From positions 496,001 to 560,000 of the forward strand of contig NZ_QZCF01000003.1 in the NCBI RefSeq assembly GCF_003591485.1: a DNA stretch of 64,000 nt, read 5' to 3'. Origin of the DNA: Paenibacillus sp. 1011MAR3C5 (GTDB taxonomy: Bacteria > Bacillota > Bacilli > Paenibacillales > Paenibacillaceae). The notes below the pieces were generated by a model. It saw nothing but the letters and a program-made list of their open reading frames with translations, did no database searches and had not been told where the DNA came from. Shown here piece after piece: positions 34,245 through 44,575 of this stretch (its first letter is position 1; each line of letters begins with the position of its first letter). The translations under genes and the position numbers were made by a program.

Positions 34245-35357
34245 CTACAATCGACCGTACCACTCAGCTAACTCTGCTGAGGGCTGAATATGGAGTTCTT
34301 GTTTTAACAGCGATTCATACTGCTTGTAGTGCAATTGGAGGGCCAGTCTGTCCTTCAAAGCGGCAAACCCGTGCATAAGCAGCATATTCGCTTCCTCATC
34401 CAATTCGTTGCGCCGTACCAACCTTTTAGCAATCTGAACGGCCTGACGAATCTGATTATTGTCGAGCAGCCACTTGGCTAGACGTTTGGCGAACGCCTCA
34501 TACAAATCACTGAGCCGCTCGCGCTCCACAAGCGCCCACCCGTACGCTTTGTCATCGAACAAATCGCCTGTATACATTTTCTGAGCGGCAATTGCGGCCT
34601 CAATATTGTTCTCATCAATGGTGTGAAAACCGGACAATCGCTCCTCGAATTCTATGAAATCGACCTTGATTGGTTCCAAACTCATCAGATAATGTTCGCG
34701 ATCAGAGGTGATATTTTCCTTTATTCCGCAAGTAGACAGGGTCCTGCGCAGCTGGTATAGCGCAGTATTGAGATACAACTCCGAATTTTTCTCTTCTCTA
34801 TCATGGAATAAGTCTTCCAGAATACGAACCTTGGCCACACGATTCCCGTGACAGAGCAACAAATACGCAAACAGCTCCTGGCTTTTGCGGGACATCCACT
34901 TCAATGAGTCTCCTTGCACGCTGCTGATTTGCAAACCTCCCAAGCCTGCAACCGACAATCGTTTTGAACTGTCCAAGTTACCGGAATCGAGCTTTTCCAC
35001 CCGTCCTCTTGCTGCTCTAGCAACGGTTTCTTCTAAGCGCTTCAGGGAAACTGGCTTCACAATATAATCCAATGGATATACGTCAAAAGCATCCAGCGCA
35101 TACCCCTTATGGGAGGTTACGAACACAATATCCAAGTCGGCGTTCATCTTCCGTAACGCAAGGGCTACTGTCAATCCGCTGTCTTCCGCGATCATGATAT
35201 CGACAAAGGCAAGATCCACGACATGCTGTGCGGCAAACGCAACCGCTTCTGCACTGCTGCGTACCATCCCGACGATTTCCACGCCTTCTATTCGCGACAA
35301 TAGCTGGCTCAATGCCGTCAACATCGCCTGTTCGTCATCAATAAGCAGTACTTTCAT
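34245..35357 (-). CDS. Response regulator with SARP/BTAD output domain
   Basis: A 370-aa regulator: receiver domain 1-120 (DDE pocket, phospho-Asp54 in AFVDIMI, Lys in YIVKPVS), an OmpR-like winged helix about 150-235 (KSQELFAYLLLCHGNRVAKVRILEDLF), and a bacterial transcriptional activation (BTAD) helical domain 240-370 (VDFIEFEERL...YTGDLFDD...ERLSDLYEAFAKRLA). This is the SARP output, known for binding short direct repeats with 11-bp period. It overlaps its kinase gene by 20 nt. The likely target is the 4x11-bp repeat at 37193-37236. Confidence 0.92.
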   Translation of the reverse strand: MKVLLIDDEQAMLTALSQLLSRIEGVEIVGMVRSSAEAVAFAAQHVVDLAFVDIMIAEDSGLTVALALRKMNADLDIVFVTSHKGYALDAFDVYPLDYIVKPVSLKRLEETVARAARGRVEKLDSGNLDSSKRLSVAGLGGLQISSVQGDSLKWMSRKSQELFAYLLLCHGNRVAKVRILEDLFHDREEKNSELYLNTALYQLRRTLSTCGIKENITSDREHYLMSLEPIKVDFIEFEERLSGFHTIDENNIEAAIAAQKMYTGDLFDDKAYGWALVERERLSDLYEAFAKRLAKWLLDNNQIRQAVQIAKRLVRRNELDEEANMLLMHGFAALKDRLALQLHYKQYESLLKQELHIQPSAELAEWYGRL

Positions 35358-37098
35358 CGTGGCCCCTTTCCGAGTTTGCCGCGCGAAGCGAAAAGTAAAA
35401 AACAGTTTTCTGACGCGGTATGCTCTCCACCCAAATTTGTCCGCCGCTCATCCGCACGAATTGTTGGCAGACCTGCAATCCCAGTCCGGTTCCTCTCTCC
35501 CCGGCAGTACCTGTAGTGGACACGAGTCTTAGCGGATCAAACAATTCCCGAACCCGATCTTCATCCATACCCACACCATTGTCGCTGACCGATACGATCA
35601 CCTGCTCGGCATTGGCATCAGCGCTAACCAGAATTTTCTCGCCTCGCTCGGAAAATTTGATCGCATTCGTCATCAGATTACGAACGATCAAATTGACCGC
35701 TTCTCTATCCGCATAAACTTCAATGTCGCTGTCGATTTCCAAATGTATAGCGATTTGTTTGGCTTCACCATTAAGTTGCAGCGTGCGGCACACTTCCTCG
35801 ACCACGTCGGACAGTCGTAATCGTTCGGGCTGTAGCAGCATGCCTTCCTTCTGGCTGCGAAACCATTCCAGCAAATTTTCGATCATCACAAATGTATGTT
35901 GAATTTGCCCGCTTAAGGCATCGATCACTTCCTGATGATTGCGGTTAAACATCCCTTTATCTTCTTTCAGCACTTCAATCAAACTAGCCTGGACGGCCAA
36001 AGGATTGCGAATATCATGGGAAACGATTGCGAACAACTGGTCTTTTAGCTGATTAAGCTTAACGATCTGCTCCATCTGCCTTTGCTTTTCTGTAATATCG
36101 AACAATATGGATACGGTACCTTGCCCCTTTTTTCCTAGGGAAGCCAATGGATACACCTTAACGGAATAGACCCGGGATTGTCCGTTCACCTGCGCGTCGA
36201 TCTCCATATCGCTCGCTTCCATTCGCTCGCAGGCTCGAAGCCAGTCTGGCCAATTAGCCAACAATGTGTCGATACGCCGCCCGGCAATCGAATCTTCTCC
36301 TGCACCCGTAAATAAGGGGGCGACATACGCATTGCTATCGATGACGCTTCCTCTGTGATTGACAATGAGTATTCCTTCCTCCATCGTCTCCACCACGACT
36401 TGTCTTGCAAGCGGAACGACCGAGAACATCCGGTAACGGATCACCATCCACAGCATAGCCATTCCGAGGAAGCCGGAGTATACCGATAGGGGAAGCAGCC
36501 ACGGCGTAAAGCCGGAGTAAGCGGACTTGGCAACCTCCGTCGCAGCGGGGATACAGCCGCATAGGATGATCCAGATACCGGGCTTGCGCAATTCAGGACG
36601 TACTCGGCGCAGATAGATAAACAAATAAAAAACGCAAGCAGCAATAATCAGATAACAGATGATATTAAATGTAATCGAATAGACGGTTTTGCTTATTTCC
36701 AAATGCCCTTGGTTGAGTTCTATATGATCAAAAATTAGCTGGTGATAGGGGTTCGTCCATATAAGCAATGACCATAGTATGAAAATCGATAGAATCTGCA
36801 TCATGCGAATCGGACGTAGATATTCGCTCTTCCCAAACAAAGCCAGCACGAAAAAAATCATCATAGGCACCACAAACAACAAGCTGGTCTGTTCTATATT
36901 TCGAAACAGCATTTTTGCAGCTAAGCTTTCGCTGTTAATTTCCATGATCACGCTTCCGGCATAAATCACGCGGCAAATCATGACCCACGCAAAATATCGG
37001 ATTCCCCGTTCCTGACTGTACAGAAAGGCGTAGCATAAAAACGCGATCATCAAAAAAACAGAAACCAGCATGGCCACATTGGATAGCGTTATACTCAT
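35338..37098 (-). CDS. Membrane sensor histidine kinase (7TM, PAS, HisKA, HATPase)
   Basis: A 586-aa kinase: seven hydrophobic segments within the first 220 residues (histidine-kinase N-terminal 7TM type), a PAS domain about 235-340, HisKA with acceptor motif FAIVSHDIRNPLAVQ near residue 357, and HATPase boxes NLMTNAIKFSE, DNGVGMDEDRV and GTGLGLQVC. It phosphorylates the downstream BTAD regulator. AAGGAGA lies 11 nt before the ATG, and a TATAAT promoter lies 54-83 bp upstream. The 7TM module suggests sensing of a membrane or cell-envelope signal. Confidence 0.92.
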   Translation of the reverse strand: MSITLSNVAMLVSVFLMIAFLCYAFLYSQERGIRYFAWVMICRVIYAGSVIMEINSESLAAKMLFRNIEQTSLLFVVPMMIFFVLALFGKSEYLRPIRMMQILSIFILWSLLIWTNPYHQLIFDHIELNQGHLEISKTVYSITFNIICYLIIAACVFYLFIYLRRVRPELRKPGIWIILCGCIPAATEVAKSAYSGFTPWLLPLSVYSGFLGMAMLWMVIRYRMFSVVPLARQVVVETMEEGILIVNHRGSVIDSNAYVAPLFTGAGEDSIAGRRIDTLLANWPDWLRACERMEASDMEIDAQVNGQSRVYSVKVYPLASLGKKGQGTVSILFDITEKQRQMEQIVKLNQLKDQLFAIVSHDIRNPLAVQASLIEVLKEDKGMFNRNHQEVIDALSGQIQHTFVMIENLLEWFRSQKEGMLLQPERLRLSDVVEEVCRTLQLNGEAKQIAIHLEIDSDIEVYADREAVNLIVRNLMTNAIKFSERGEKILVSADANAEQVIVSVSDNGVGMDEDRVRELFDPLRLVSTTGTAGERGTGLGLQVCQQFVRMSGGQIWVESIPRQKTVFYFSLRAANSERGHDESTAY

Positions 37099-37151
37099 AG
37101 CTGCAAAATTCTCCTTGGAACAAGAAACATCTGGAATTTCCGACCAACTCT

Positions 37152-37181
37152 ATTATACGTAAAGATCTTTCGCAATAACAA
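37152..37181 (-). promoter_or_regulatory. Promoter of the kinase-BTAD regulator operon
   Basis: On the minus strand TTGTTA (37181-37176), an 18-nt spacer and consensus TATAAT (37157-37152). The four 11-bp repeats start 12 bp upstream of the -35 box. Confidence 0.7.
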
Positions 37182-37192
37182 GTGAACAGCGA

Positions 37193-37236
37193 TTCTTTCA
37201 TAGTTCTTTCATCGTTCTTTTATAGTTCTTTTATAG
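37193..37236 (+). promoter_or_regulatory. Four tandem 11-bp repeats, probable SARP/BTAD regulator site
   Basis: Units are TTCTTTCATAG, TTCTTTCATCG, TTCTTTTATAG and TTCTTTTATAG, head to tail without gaps. SARP-type winged-helix activators bind short direct repeats with an 11-bp period just upstream of the -10 box. Here a TATGCT (37245) and a TATAAA (37257) follow, and the SARP-type gene is next door. The site lies between the two divergent transcription units. Confidence 0.65.
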
Positions 37237-37308
37237 CCGTCTGATATGCTGATTTCTATAAAATACTAGGATAATGATGCCTCGGGCTATTAAGAAAAGG
37301 AGAACATA

Positions 37309-40300
37309 ATGAGAAAATCGACTTTAATCAAGAAAAAAATAATGATTAGTCTACTAATGCTTATTGCAAGTCTGTTATTTATTCCTACGATTACAGATGC
37401 TGCACCCAATGACCCCGTATTTGTATCTGTCACTTCCGAAGAAGCGACTACATTTGCTTTGGATCAGGAGGGTCAGATTTGGGCATGGGGAGAGAATGGC
37501 AACCAGTATGGGCAATATGGTGACGGTACAACTGTATCCTCCGCACTCCCCAAAAAAGTTCAAGTGATGAATGGTGGTACTCCGGTTAGATTTACAAAAG
37601 CAAATCCGGCAGCCAATCATTCTATAGCCTTGGATAATAACGGGAATATCTGGACGACAGGACATGATTCTGACGGACAATTGGGCAACGGACCGTTAGG
37701 CGATTCTCTTACATGGACGAGAATTAACATCCCGGGTAGAACGTTTGTAGATATCGCAGCGACAGTGAATGCTTCATTCGCTTTGGACAGTAATGGTTCC
37801 TTGTGGGGATGGGGCTATGAAACAACGTTGACTCCCCAAGTACCGGTGCAGGTGCCAGTGGAAAAGGATGGGACAGCTTATAAATTAAAATCGCTTTATG
37901 GACATGATCAAGCAGTTATGGCAATAGATACAGATGACCAGGTATGGTACATCCGTGAGGAAGGACGATATCTCCCCCAACGATACTGGACGATGGCAGG
38001 CGTGAGATTCAAATCGGTATCCATTGGTTCCGGTTCAAGCGGAGCGGGGCCATTCGTGTTGGCTCTCGATACTTACGGTAACGTATGGGGCTGGGGAGAC
38101 AATTCCAGAGGGCAGCTTGGACATGGGCTTTCTCCAAATTTCAGCTACAATCCAATCCCCATTCCGATTAAGAACGGCAGCAATCCGATTGAGTTTGCTC
38201 AAATCTCCGCAGGGTATAGTCACACGTTGGGGTTGGATGTTAACGGGAAAATGTGGGTTTGGGGAGTAAATGAACAGGGGCAATTGGGCGACGGTACAAC
38301 TTCGGACACGTCATATGCTAAGACATATACGGTCTCTTCTTTCGAGGATGGCGTTCTACGTATGGTAGGCTTCAGATCCGTGGAGGGGGGATTGGATAGA
38401 TCGTATGCCTTGGATCTAGAGGGAAAGCTGTGGCACTGGGGAAATGGAGTATTAAAACCAGCAAAGCTCGGTTTGGCAGTAAGTGCGACGAAGGAAATCA
38501 CCGCGTTCAGCTTCGCAAGCCCGGCAGTGACGGGAACAGTGAACGAGGCGGGCAGAACGATAAGCATAACGGTACCTTATGGAACAAATATTGCATCGCT
38601 GACGCCGACGATTACGCATACGGGTGCAAGCATCTCGCCGAATAGCGGCGCGGCGCAGAACTTTACCAATCCGGTGACATATACGGTGAGCGCAGCGGAT
38701 GGAAGCACGAAGAGTTACACGGTAACGGTGAATGTGGCCGCCAGCCCGGCGAAGGCGATCACGGCATTTGGCTTTGCATCGCCAGCTGTTGCTGGGACGA
38801 TAAACGAAGCAGCCGGAACAATCACGGTTCATGTACCATACGGAACGAATGTTACTTCGTTAACTCCGACGATTACACATACGGGTGCAAGCATTTCGCC
38901 GACCAGCGGTATGGCACGGAACTTTACCAATCCGGTGACGTATACGGTGACCGCAGCTGACGGGAGCATAAAGAGTTACACGGTAACGGTGAATGTGGCC
39001 GCGAGCCCAGCGAAGGCGATCACGGCATTTGGCTTTGCATCGCCAGCTGTTGCTGGAACGATAAACGAAGCAGCCGGTACAATTACGGTTCATGTGCCAT
39101 ACGGAACGAATGTTACGTCGCTAATTCCAACAATTACACACACAGGAGCAAGCATCTCGCCGACCAGCGGTACGGCACGGAACTTTACCAATCCGGTGAC
39201 GTATACGGTGACCGCGGCGGACGGAAGCACGAAGAGTTATACGGTAACGGTGAATGTGGCCGCCAGCCCGGCGAAGGCGATAACGGCATTTGGCTTTGCA
39301 TCGCCAGCTGTTGCTGGAACGATAAACGAAGCAGCTGGAACAATCACGGTTCAAGTGCCCTATGGAACGAATGTCGCGTCGCTAACGCCGACGATTGTGC
39401 ATACGGGAGCAAGCATCTCTCCGAATAGCGGATCGGCACAGAATTTCACCAATCCGGTGACGTATACGGTGAGGGCAGCGGACGGAAGTATGAAGAGCTA
39501 CACGGTAACGGTAAATGTGGCCGCCAGCCCCGCGAAGTCGATCTCGGTATTTAGCTTTGCATCGCCAGCTGTTGTGGGAACGATAAACGAAGCAGCCGGT
39601 ACAATCACGGTTCATGTGCCATACGGAACGAATGTCGCGTCACTAACGCCGACGATTACGCATACGGGAGCAAGTATCTCGCCGAATAGTGGCGCGGCAC
39701 AGAATTTTACCAATCCGGTGACGTATACCGTGAGGGCAGCGGACGGAAGCATGAAGAGCTACACGGTAACTGTGAATGTGGCCGCCAGCCCGGCGAAGGC
39801 GATTACGGCATTTGGCTTTGTATCGCCAGCTGTTGTGGGAACGATAAACGAAGCAGCCGGAACAATCACGGTTCATGTGCCATACGGTACAGACATTACC
39901 GCATTAACACCAACGATTACGCATACGGGAGCAAGCATCTCGCCGACCAGCGGTACGGCACGAAACTTTACCAATCCGGTGACGTATACGGTGACCGCGG
40001 CGGATGGAAGCAAGAAGAGTTACACCGTAACGGTGAATGTGGCCGCCAGCCCGGCGAAGGCAATCACGGTATTTAGCTTTGCATCGCCAGCTGTTGCGGG
40101 AACGATAAACGAAACAGCGGGTACAATCACAGTTCATGTGCCCTATGGAACGAATGTCACGTCGCTAACGCCGACGATTACGCATATTGGAGCAAGCATC
40201 TCACCGAATAGCGGCACGGCACAGAACTTTACGAACCCGGTATCCTATACAGTGACTGCAGCGGATGGAAGCAAGAAGAGTTACACCGTAACGGTGAATG

Positions 40301-43300
40301 TGGCCGCCAGCCCGGCGAAGGCAATTACAGCGTTTAGCTTCACGACACCAGCTGTCTCCGGTACGGTGAACGAAGCAGCCGGAACAATCACGGTTCATGT
40401 GTTATATGGAACAGACGTTACTGCATTAACACCAACGATTACGCATACGGGAGCAAGCATCTCACCGAATAGCGGTACGGCACAAAACTTTACCAATCCG
40501 GTGACGTATACGGTAACCGCAGCTGACGGGAGCAATAAGAGTTACACGGTAACGGTGAATGTGGCCGCAAACCCGGCAAAGGCGATCACAGCGTTTAGCT
40601 TCACGACACTGTCTGTTGCTGGAACGATAAACGAAGCAGCGGGTACAATCACGGTCCATGTGCCCTATGGAACGAATGTCGCTTCGCTAACGCCGACGAT
40701 TACACATACGGGAGCAAGCATCTCGCCGACCAGCGGTACGGCACGGAACTTTACCAATCCGGTGACGTATACGGTGACCGCAGCTGACGGGAGTATAAAG
40801 AGTTACACAGTAACGGTAAATGTAGCCGCTAGCCCGGCAAAGGCAATCACGGCGTTTAGCTTCACGACACCGGCTGTTGCCGGTACGGTGAACGAAGCGA
40901 GCCGCACGATTGCTGTAACCGTGCCATACGGAACAGACGTTACTGCATTAACACCAACGATTACCCATACGGGAGCAAGCATCTCGCCGAATAGCGGTAC
41001 GGCCCGGAACTTTACCAATCCGGTGACGTATACGGTGACTGCAGCGGATGGAAGCATAAAGAGTTACACGGTAACGGTGAATGTGGCTACCAACCCGGCG
41101 AAGGCAATCACAGAGTTTAGTCTCACGACACCTTCTGTTGCTGGAGCGATAAACGAAGCAGCGGGTACCATCACGGTTCATGTGCCATATGGAACAGATG
41201 TTACTGCATTAACACCGACGATTACGCATACGGGAGCAAGCATCTCACCGAATAGCGGCACGGCACAGAACTTTACAAACCCGGTATCCTATACAGTGAC
41301 TGCAGCGGATGGAAGCAAGAAGAGTTACACCGTAACGGTAAATGTGGCCGCCAGCCCGGCGAAGGCAATCACAGAGTTTAGCTTCATGACACCTTCTGTT
41401 GCTGGAGCGATAAACGAAGCAGCGGGTACAATCACGGTTCTTGTGCCATATGGAACAGACGTTACTGCATTAACACCAACAATTACACACACAGGTGCAA
41501 GCATCTCGCCGATCAGCGAAGTGGTGCAGGACTTCATTAATCCGGTGACGTATACGGTGACCGCGTCGGATGGCTCCACGCAGAATTACACCGTAACGGT
41601 GAGTGTAGCCGCCAGCTCAACGAAGGCAATCACAGCGTTCAGCTTCACGACACCAGCTGCTGTCGGTACGGTGAACGAAGCGAATCATACGATTGCCATC
41701 ACCGTTCCTTATGGAACGGATGTTACAGCACTAGCGCCAACAATTACACACACAGGTGCAAGCATCTCGCCAAACAGCGAAGTGGCACAGAACTTTACCA
41801 ATCCAGTGACGTATACGGTGACCGCATCGGATGGCTCCACGCAGAATTACACCGTAACGGTGAGTGTAGCCGCCAGCTCAACGAAGGCAATCACAGCGTT
41901 CAGCTTCACGACACCAGCTGCTGGCGGTACGGTGAACGAAGCGAATCATACGATTGCCATCACCGTTCCATATGGAACGGATGTTACAGCACTAGCGCCA
42001 ACAATTACACACACAGGTGCAAGCATCTCGCCGAACAGCGAAGTGGCGCAGGACTTCACTAATCCGGTGACGTATACGGTGACCGCATCGGATGGCTCCA
42101 CGCAGAATTACACCGTAACGGTGAGTGTAGCCGCCAGCCCGGCGAAGGCAATCACAGCGTTCAGCTTCACGACACCAGCTGCTGTCGGTACGGTGAACGA
42201 AGCGAATCATACGATTGCCATCACCGTTCCTTATGGAACGGATGTTACAGCACTAGCGCCAACAATTACACACACAGGTGCAAGCATCTCGCCGACCAGC
42301 GAAGTGGTGCAGGACTTCACCAATCCGGTGACGTATACGGTGACCGCGTCGGATGGCACCACGCAAAGTTACACCGTAACGGCGAATGTTGCAGCAAACT
42401 CGGGGAAGGCAATCACAGCGTTCAGCTTCACGACACCAGCTGCTGTCGGTACGGTGAACGAAGCGAATCATACGATTGACATCACCGTTCCATATGGAAC
42501 GGATGTTACAGCACTAGCGCCAACAATTACACACACAGGTGCAAGCACCTCGCCGATCAGCGAAGTGGCGCAGGACTTCACCAATCCGGTGACGTATACA
42601 GTGACCGCGTCGGATGGCTCCACGCAGAATTACGTGGTGACCGTTAACGTCGTTCCTGCAAGTGTGCATCAATTGACTGCGGACAGAGCAGACGGCCAGG
42701 TCAACTTAAATTGGGGTACAGTGAAGGGTGCAACCTATTACAAAGTGTACGTGTCAACCGTTCAAGGCCTGTTTGACGAACCGGTTGCTGTATCAGTCAC
42801 AGATGCGACATACAACATGATGGGGCTGATGAACGGAACGACATATTACTTTATCGTAAAAGCGGGCAATGCAGGAGGTTTGAGTGAGGCGTCGAATGAA
42901 GCTAGCGCCACACCAGGTACTGTTCCTGACGCGCCTACCAATGTAATAGCTGTTGCTGGGAATGGGCAGGCAACTGTTTCCTTTACTCCACCAGCCAATG
43001 ACGGTGGTTACGCCATCACCAGCTATGAAGTGACTGATTCATCGGGAGGAATTGTACGAAGCGGATCCTCAAGCCCAATCACGATGACTGGCCTGACCCC
43101 TGGCATAAGTTATACCTTTACAGTTAAAGCGATCAATGAAGTCGGAAAAAGCATGGCCTCTACTGCATCCAATGCAGTCATCCCAAGCTCCCCGACCGGC
43201 GGCGGCAACGGCAGCAGTAATAATAACAGTGAGACTGCAGCTTCACTAGCGGACGTCTTTCTTAACCATGAAGTGGTCGATGCGGGAGCGCAAACTACAG

Positions 43301-44490
43301 TGGATCACGGCAACAAGATGCTGACGATCATTGTCGATCGGAACAAGCTTGTGAATCGACTTGCGGCGGTAGAACAAGGCGCGCTCATCACTTATCGGGT
43401 GAACTCAAGCTTTGATAGGGTTGTGGCTGAAATGGATGTCCCTTTGGTCAGAAGCATGGCAGCAAAGCAAGCTGTCATCACTTTCGAAACCGACAAAGCC
43501 AAGTATGTGTTGCCGGTGCAGCAAATCAACCTTGAAGCTTTGGTCAGCCTGTTTGGCGAATCGGTCGCCCAGCAGGACATCAAACTAAAAGTAGAGATTA
43601 ACACACGGGGAGCAGAGGACACGGCTAATACGATCAAAGATGCCGTATCCCAAGGCATGTTCACCCTCCTGGTGCCGCCGATTGAATTTAACATCCAGGC
43701 GACATACGGAGAGACAACAGTCGAACTTTCGAAGTTCAACACTTTCCTGGAACATTGGATTGCGATTCCGGACAATGTGAACCCGGATTCGGTGACAGCA
43801 GCCGTAGCCGTTGAACCAAATGGTATGTTCCGCACTGTACCAATCCAAGTCGTTGAGATTGAAAATCAGCATTTTGTAAAAGTCAGAAGCCTGAATAACG
43901 GCACGTTCGCCATTGTATCTCATGCTGCAAAATTCAATGATGTGACGGGTCACTGGGCCGAACAGGCTATCCGCGACATGGGTGAGCGGATGATCGTTGA
44001 GGGTGCAGGCAACTTGTTTGAGCCAGATCGGGAAATTACCCGCGCGGAGTTTGCCGCCATACTCGTTCGTGGATTAGGGCTGCCTATGGAGAATGGAGCC
44101 GCTCCATTCTCGGATATTCTCCAGTCAGCTTGGTACAACGATGTCGTGAATACAATATATACCTATCGCTTGATTACTGGATTTGAAGACGGCACGTTTA
44201 ATCCGAATGATCGAATATCTCGCGAGCAAGCGATGGTCATGTTATCCAGAGTCATGACACTCACCGGACTTAAAGCCAAGCGGACCGGCCAAGCGGCAGA
44301 TGAAATACTGCTTCCGTATACGGATGCGGCTTCTGCCTCCAAATGGGCGTTGGGCGGAATTGCAGATTGTATCCAGTCAGGAGTCATAATGGGGAAAAGC
44401 GGTGCAAAACTTGCGCCACAGGACTTCGTGACGAGAGCCGAGGCTGCGACCATCGTGCAACGCCTGCTACAGCTATCTAATCTAATCTGA
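37309..44490 (+). CDS. Giant S-layer-anchored surface protein: RCC1, 16 tandem repeats, FN3, SLH
   Basis: 2393 aa. Sec signal (about 1-31, TDAAP cleavage region); RCC1-type propeller repeats about 40-390 (WAWGENGNQYGQYGDGT, VWGWGDNSRGQLGHG); sixteen 87-aa repeats 395-1786 (DUF5018/cadherin-like beta-sandwich type, core VPYGTNVTSLTPTITHTGAS); two FN3 domains about 1787-1965; a Gly/Ser/Asn linker; a beta-rich region; three SLH domains from about 2208 to the end (FNDVTGHWAE, ITRAEFAAILVRGL). SLH binds pyruvylated cell-wall polymer, so the protein is a long surface stalk, probably an adhesin. AAGGAGAACATA precedes the ATG. Its C-terminal region resembles that of the protein at 57841. Confidence 0.92.
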   Translation: MRKSTLIKKKIMISLLMLIASLLFIPTITDAAPNDPVFVSVTSEEATTFALDQEGQIWAWGENGNQYGQYGDGTTVSSALPKKVQVMNGGTPVRFTKANPAANHSIALDNNGNIWTTGHDSDGQLGNGPLGDSLTWTRINIPGRTFVDIAATVNASFALDSNGSLWGWGYETTLTPQVPVQVPVEKDGTAYKLKSLYGHDQAVMAIDTDDQVWYIREEGRYLPQRYWTMAGVRFKSVSIGSGSSGAGPFVLALDTYGNVWGWGDNSRGQLGHGLSPNFSYNPIPIPIKNGSNPIEFAQISAGYSHTLGLDVNGKMWVWGVNEQGQLGDGTTSDTSYAKTYTVSSFEDGVLRMVGFRSVEGGLDRSYALDLEGKLWHWGNGVLKPAKLGLAVSATKEITAFSFASPAVTGTVNEAGRTISITVPYGTNIASLTPTITHTGASISPNSGAAQNFTNPVTYTVSAADGSTKSYTVTVNVAASPAKAITAFGFASPAVAGTINEAAGTITVHVPYGTNVTSLTPTITHTGASISPTSGMARNFTNPVTYTVTAADGSIKSYTVTVNVAASPAKAITAFGFASPAVAGTINEAAGTITVHVPYGTNVTSLIPTITHTGASISPTSGTARNFTNPVTYTVTAADGSTKSYTVTVNVAASPAKAITAFGFASPAVAGTINEAAGTITVQVPYGTNVASLTPTIVHTGASISPNSGSAQNFTNPVTYTVRAADGSMKSYTVTVNVAASPAKSISVFSFASPAVVGTINEAAGTITVHVPYGTNVASLTPTITHTGASISPNSGAAQNFTNPVTYTVRAADGSMKSYTVTVNVAASPAKAITAFGFVSPAVVGTINEAAGTITVHVPYGTDITALTPTITHTGASISPTSGTARNFTNPVTYTVTAADGSKKSYTVTVNVAASPAKAITVFSFASPAVAGTINETAGTITVHVPYGTNVTSLTPTITHIGASISPNSGTAQNFTNPVSYTVTAADGSKKSYTVTVNVAASPAKAITAFSFTTPAVSGTVNEAAGTITVHVLYGTDVTALTPTITHTGASISPNSGTAQNFTNPVTYTVTAADGSNKSYTVTVNVAANPAKAITAFSFTTLSVAGTINEAAGTITVHVPYGTNVASLTPTITHTGASISPTSGTARNFTNPVTYTVTAADGSIKSYTVTVNVAASPAKAITAFSFTTPAVAGTVNEASRTIAVTVPYGTDVTALTPTITHTGASISPNSGTARNFTNPVTYTVTAADGSIKSYTVTVNVATNPAKAITEFSLTTPSVAGAINEAAGTITVHVPYGTDVTALTPTITHTGASISPNSGTAQNFTNPVSYTVTAADGSKKSYTVTVNVAASPAKAITEFSFMTPSVAGAINEAAGTITVLVPYGTDVTALTPTITHTGASISPISEVVQDFINPVTYTVTASDGSTQNYTVTVSVAASSTKAITAFSFTTPAAVGTVNEANHTIAITVPYGTDVTALAPTITHTGASISPNSEVAQNFTNPVTYTVTASDGSTQNYTVTVSVAASSTKAITAFSFTTPAAGGTVNEANHTIAITVPYGTDVTALAPTITHTGASISPNSEVAQDFTNPVTYTVTASDGSTQNYTVTVSVAASPAKAITAFSFTTPAAVGTVNEANHTIAITVPYGTDVTALAPTITHTGASISPTSEVVQDFTNPVTYTVTASDGTTQSYTVTANVAANSGKAITAFSFTTPAAVGTVNEANHTIDITVPYGTDVTALAPTITHTGASTSPISEVAQDFTNPVTYTVTASDGSTQNYVVTVNVVPASVHQLTADRADGQVNLNWGTVKGATYYKVYVSTVQGLFDEPVAVSVTDATYNMMGLMNGTTYYFIVKAGNAGGLSEASNEASATPGTVPDAPTNVIAVAGNGQATVSFTPPANDGGYAITSYEVTDSSGGIVRSGSSSPITMTGLTPGISYTFTVKAINEVGKSMASTASNAVIPSSPTGGGNGSSNNNSETAASLADVFLNHEVVDAGAQTTVDHGNKMLTIIVDRNKLVNRLAAVEQGALITYRVNSSFDRVVAEMDVPLVRSMAAKQAVITFETDKAKYVLPVQQINLEALVSLFGESVAQQDIKLKVEINTRGAEDTANTIKDAVSQGMFTLLVPPIEFNIQATYGETTVELSKFNTFLEHWIAIPDNVNPDSVTAAVAVEPNGMFRTVPIQVVEIENQHFVKVRSLNNGTFAIVSHAAKFNDVTGHWAEQAIRDMGERMIVEGAGNLFEPDREITRAEFAAILVRGLGLPMENGAAPFSDILQSAWYNDVVNTIYTYRLITGFEDGTFNPNDRISREQAMVMLSRVMTLTGLKAKRTGQAADEILLPYTDAASASKWALGGIADCIQSGVIMGKSGAKLAPQDFVTRAEAATIVQRLLQLSNLI
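38491..42666 (+). repeat. Sixteen in-frame 261-bp tandem repeats
   Basis: Period 261 bp (87 codons), 16 x 261 = 4176 bp. The first eleven or so units share TAADGSxKSYTV and SGxAxNF. The last units (from about 41490) share ASDGSTQNYTV and SEVxQDF and form a second subfamily. High DNA identity between neighbours points to unequal crossover or conversion. Confidence 0.92.
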
Positions 44491-44504
44491 TTTTGGCTAA
44501 CATG

Positions 44505-44549
44505 AGGTTATCCCGCACGTGCTTATCTGCGTGCAGGATAACCTTTTTT
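44505..44549 (+). terminator. Terminator after the giant surface protein gene
   Basis: AGGTTATCC and AGGATAACCT arms extended by CGCACG/CGTGC, followed by a T run. Confidence 0.9.
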
Positions 44550-44575
44550 CTCAATAGCGTGCATTCTCTAGCTAG

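Noticed and set aside
38452-42471. Series of 65-126 aa Cys/Arg-rich ORFs on the minus strand at 261-bp spacing
   Set aside because: Pure antisense shadows of the 16 tandem repeats; same register and no ribosome sites.
38491-42666. Regular repeats considered as CRISPR or satellite DNA
   Set aside because: Units are 261 bp, in frame, and encode a conserved beta-sandwich; no spacers.
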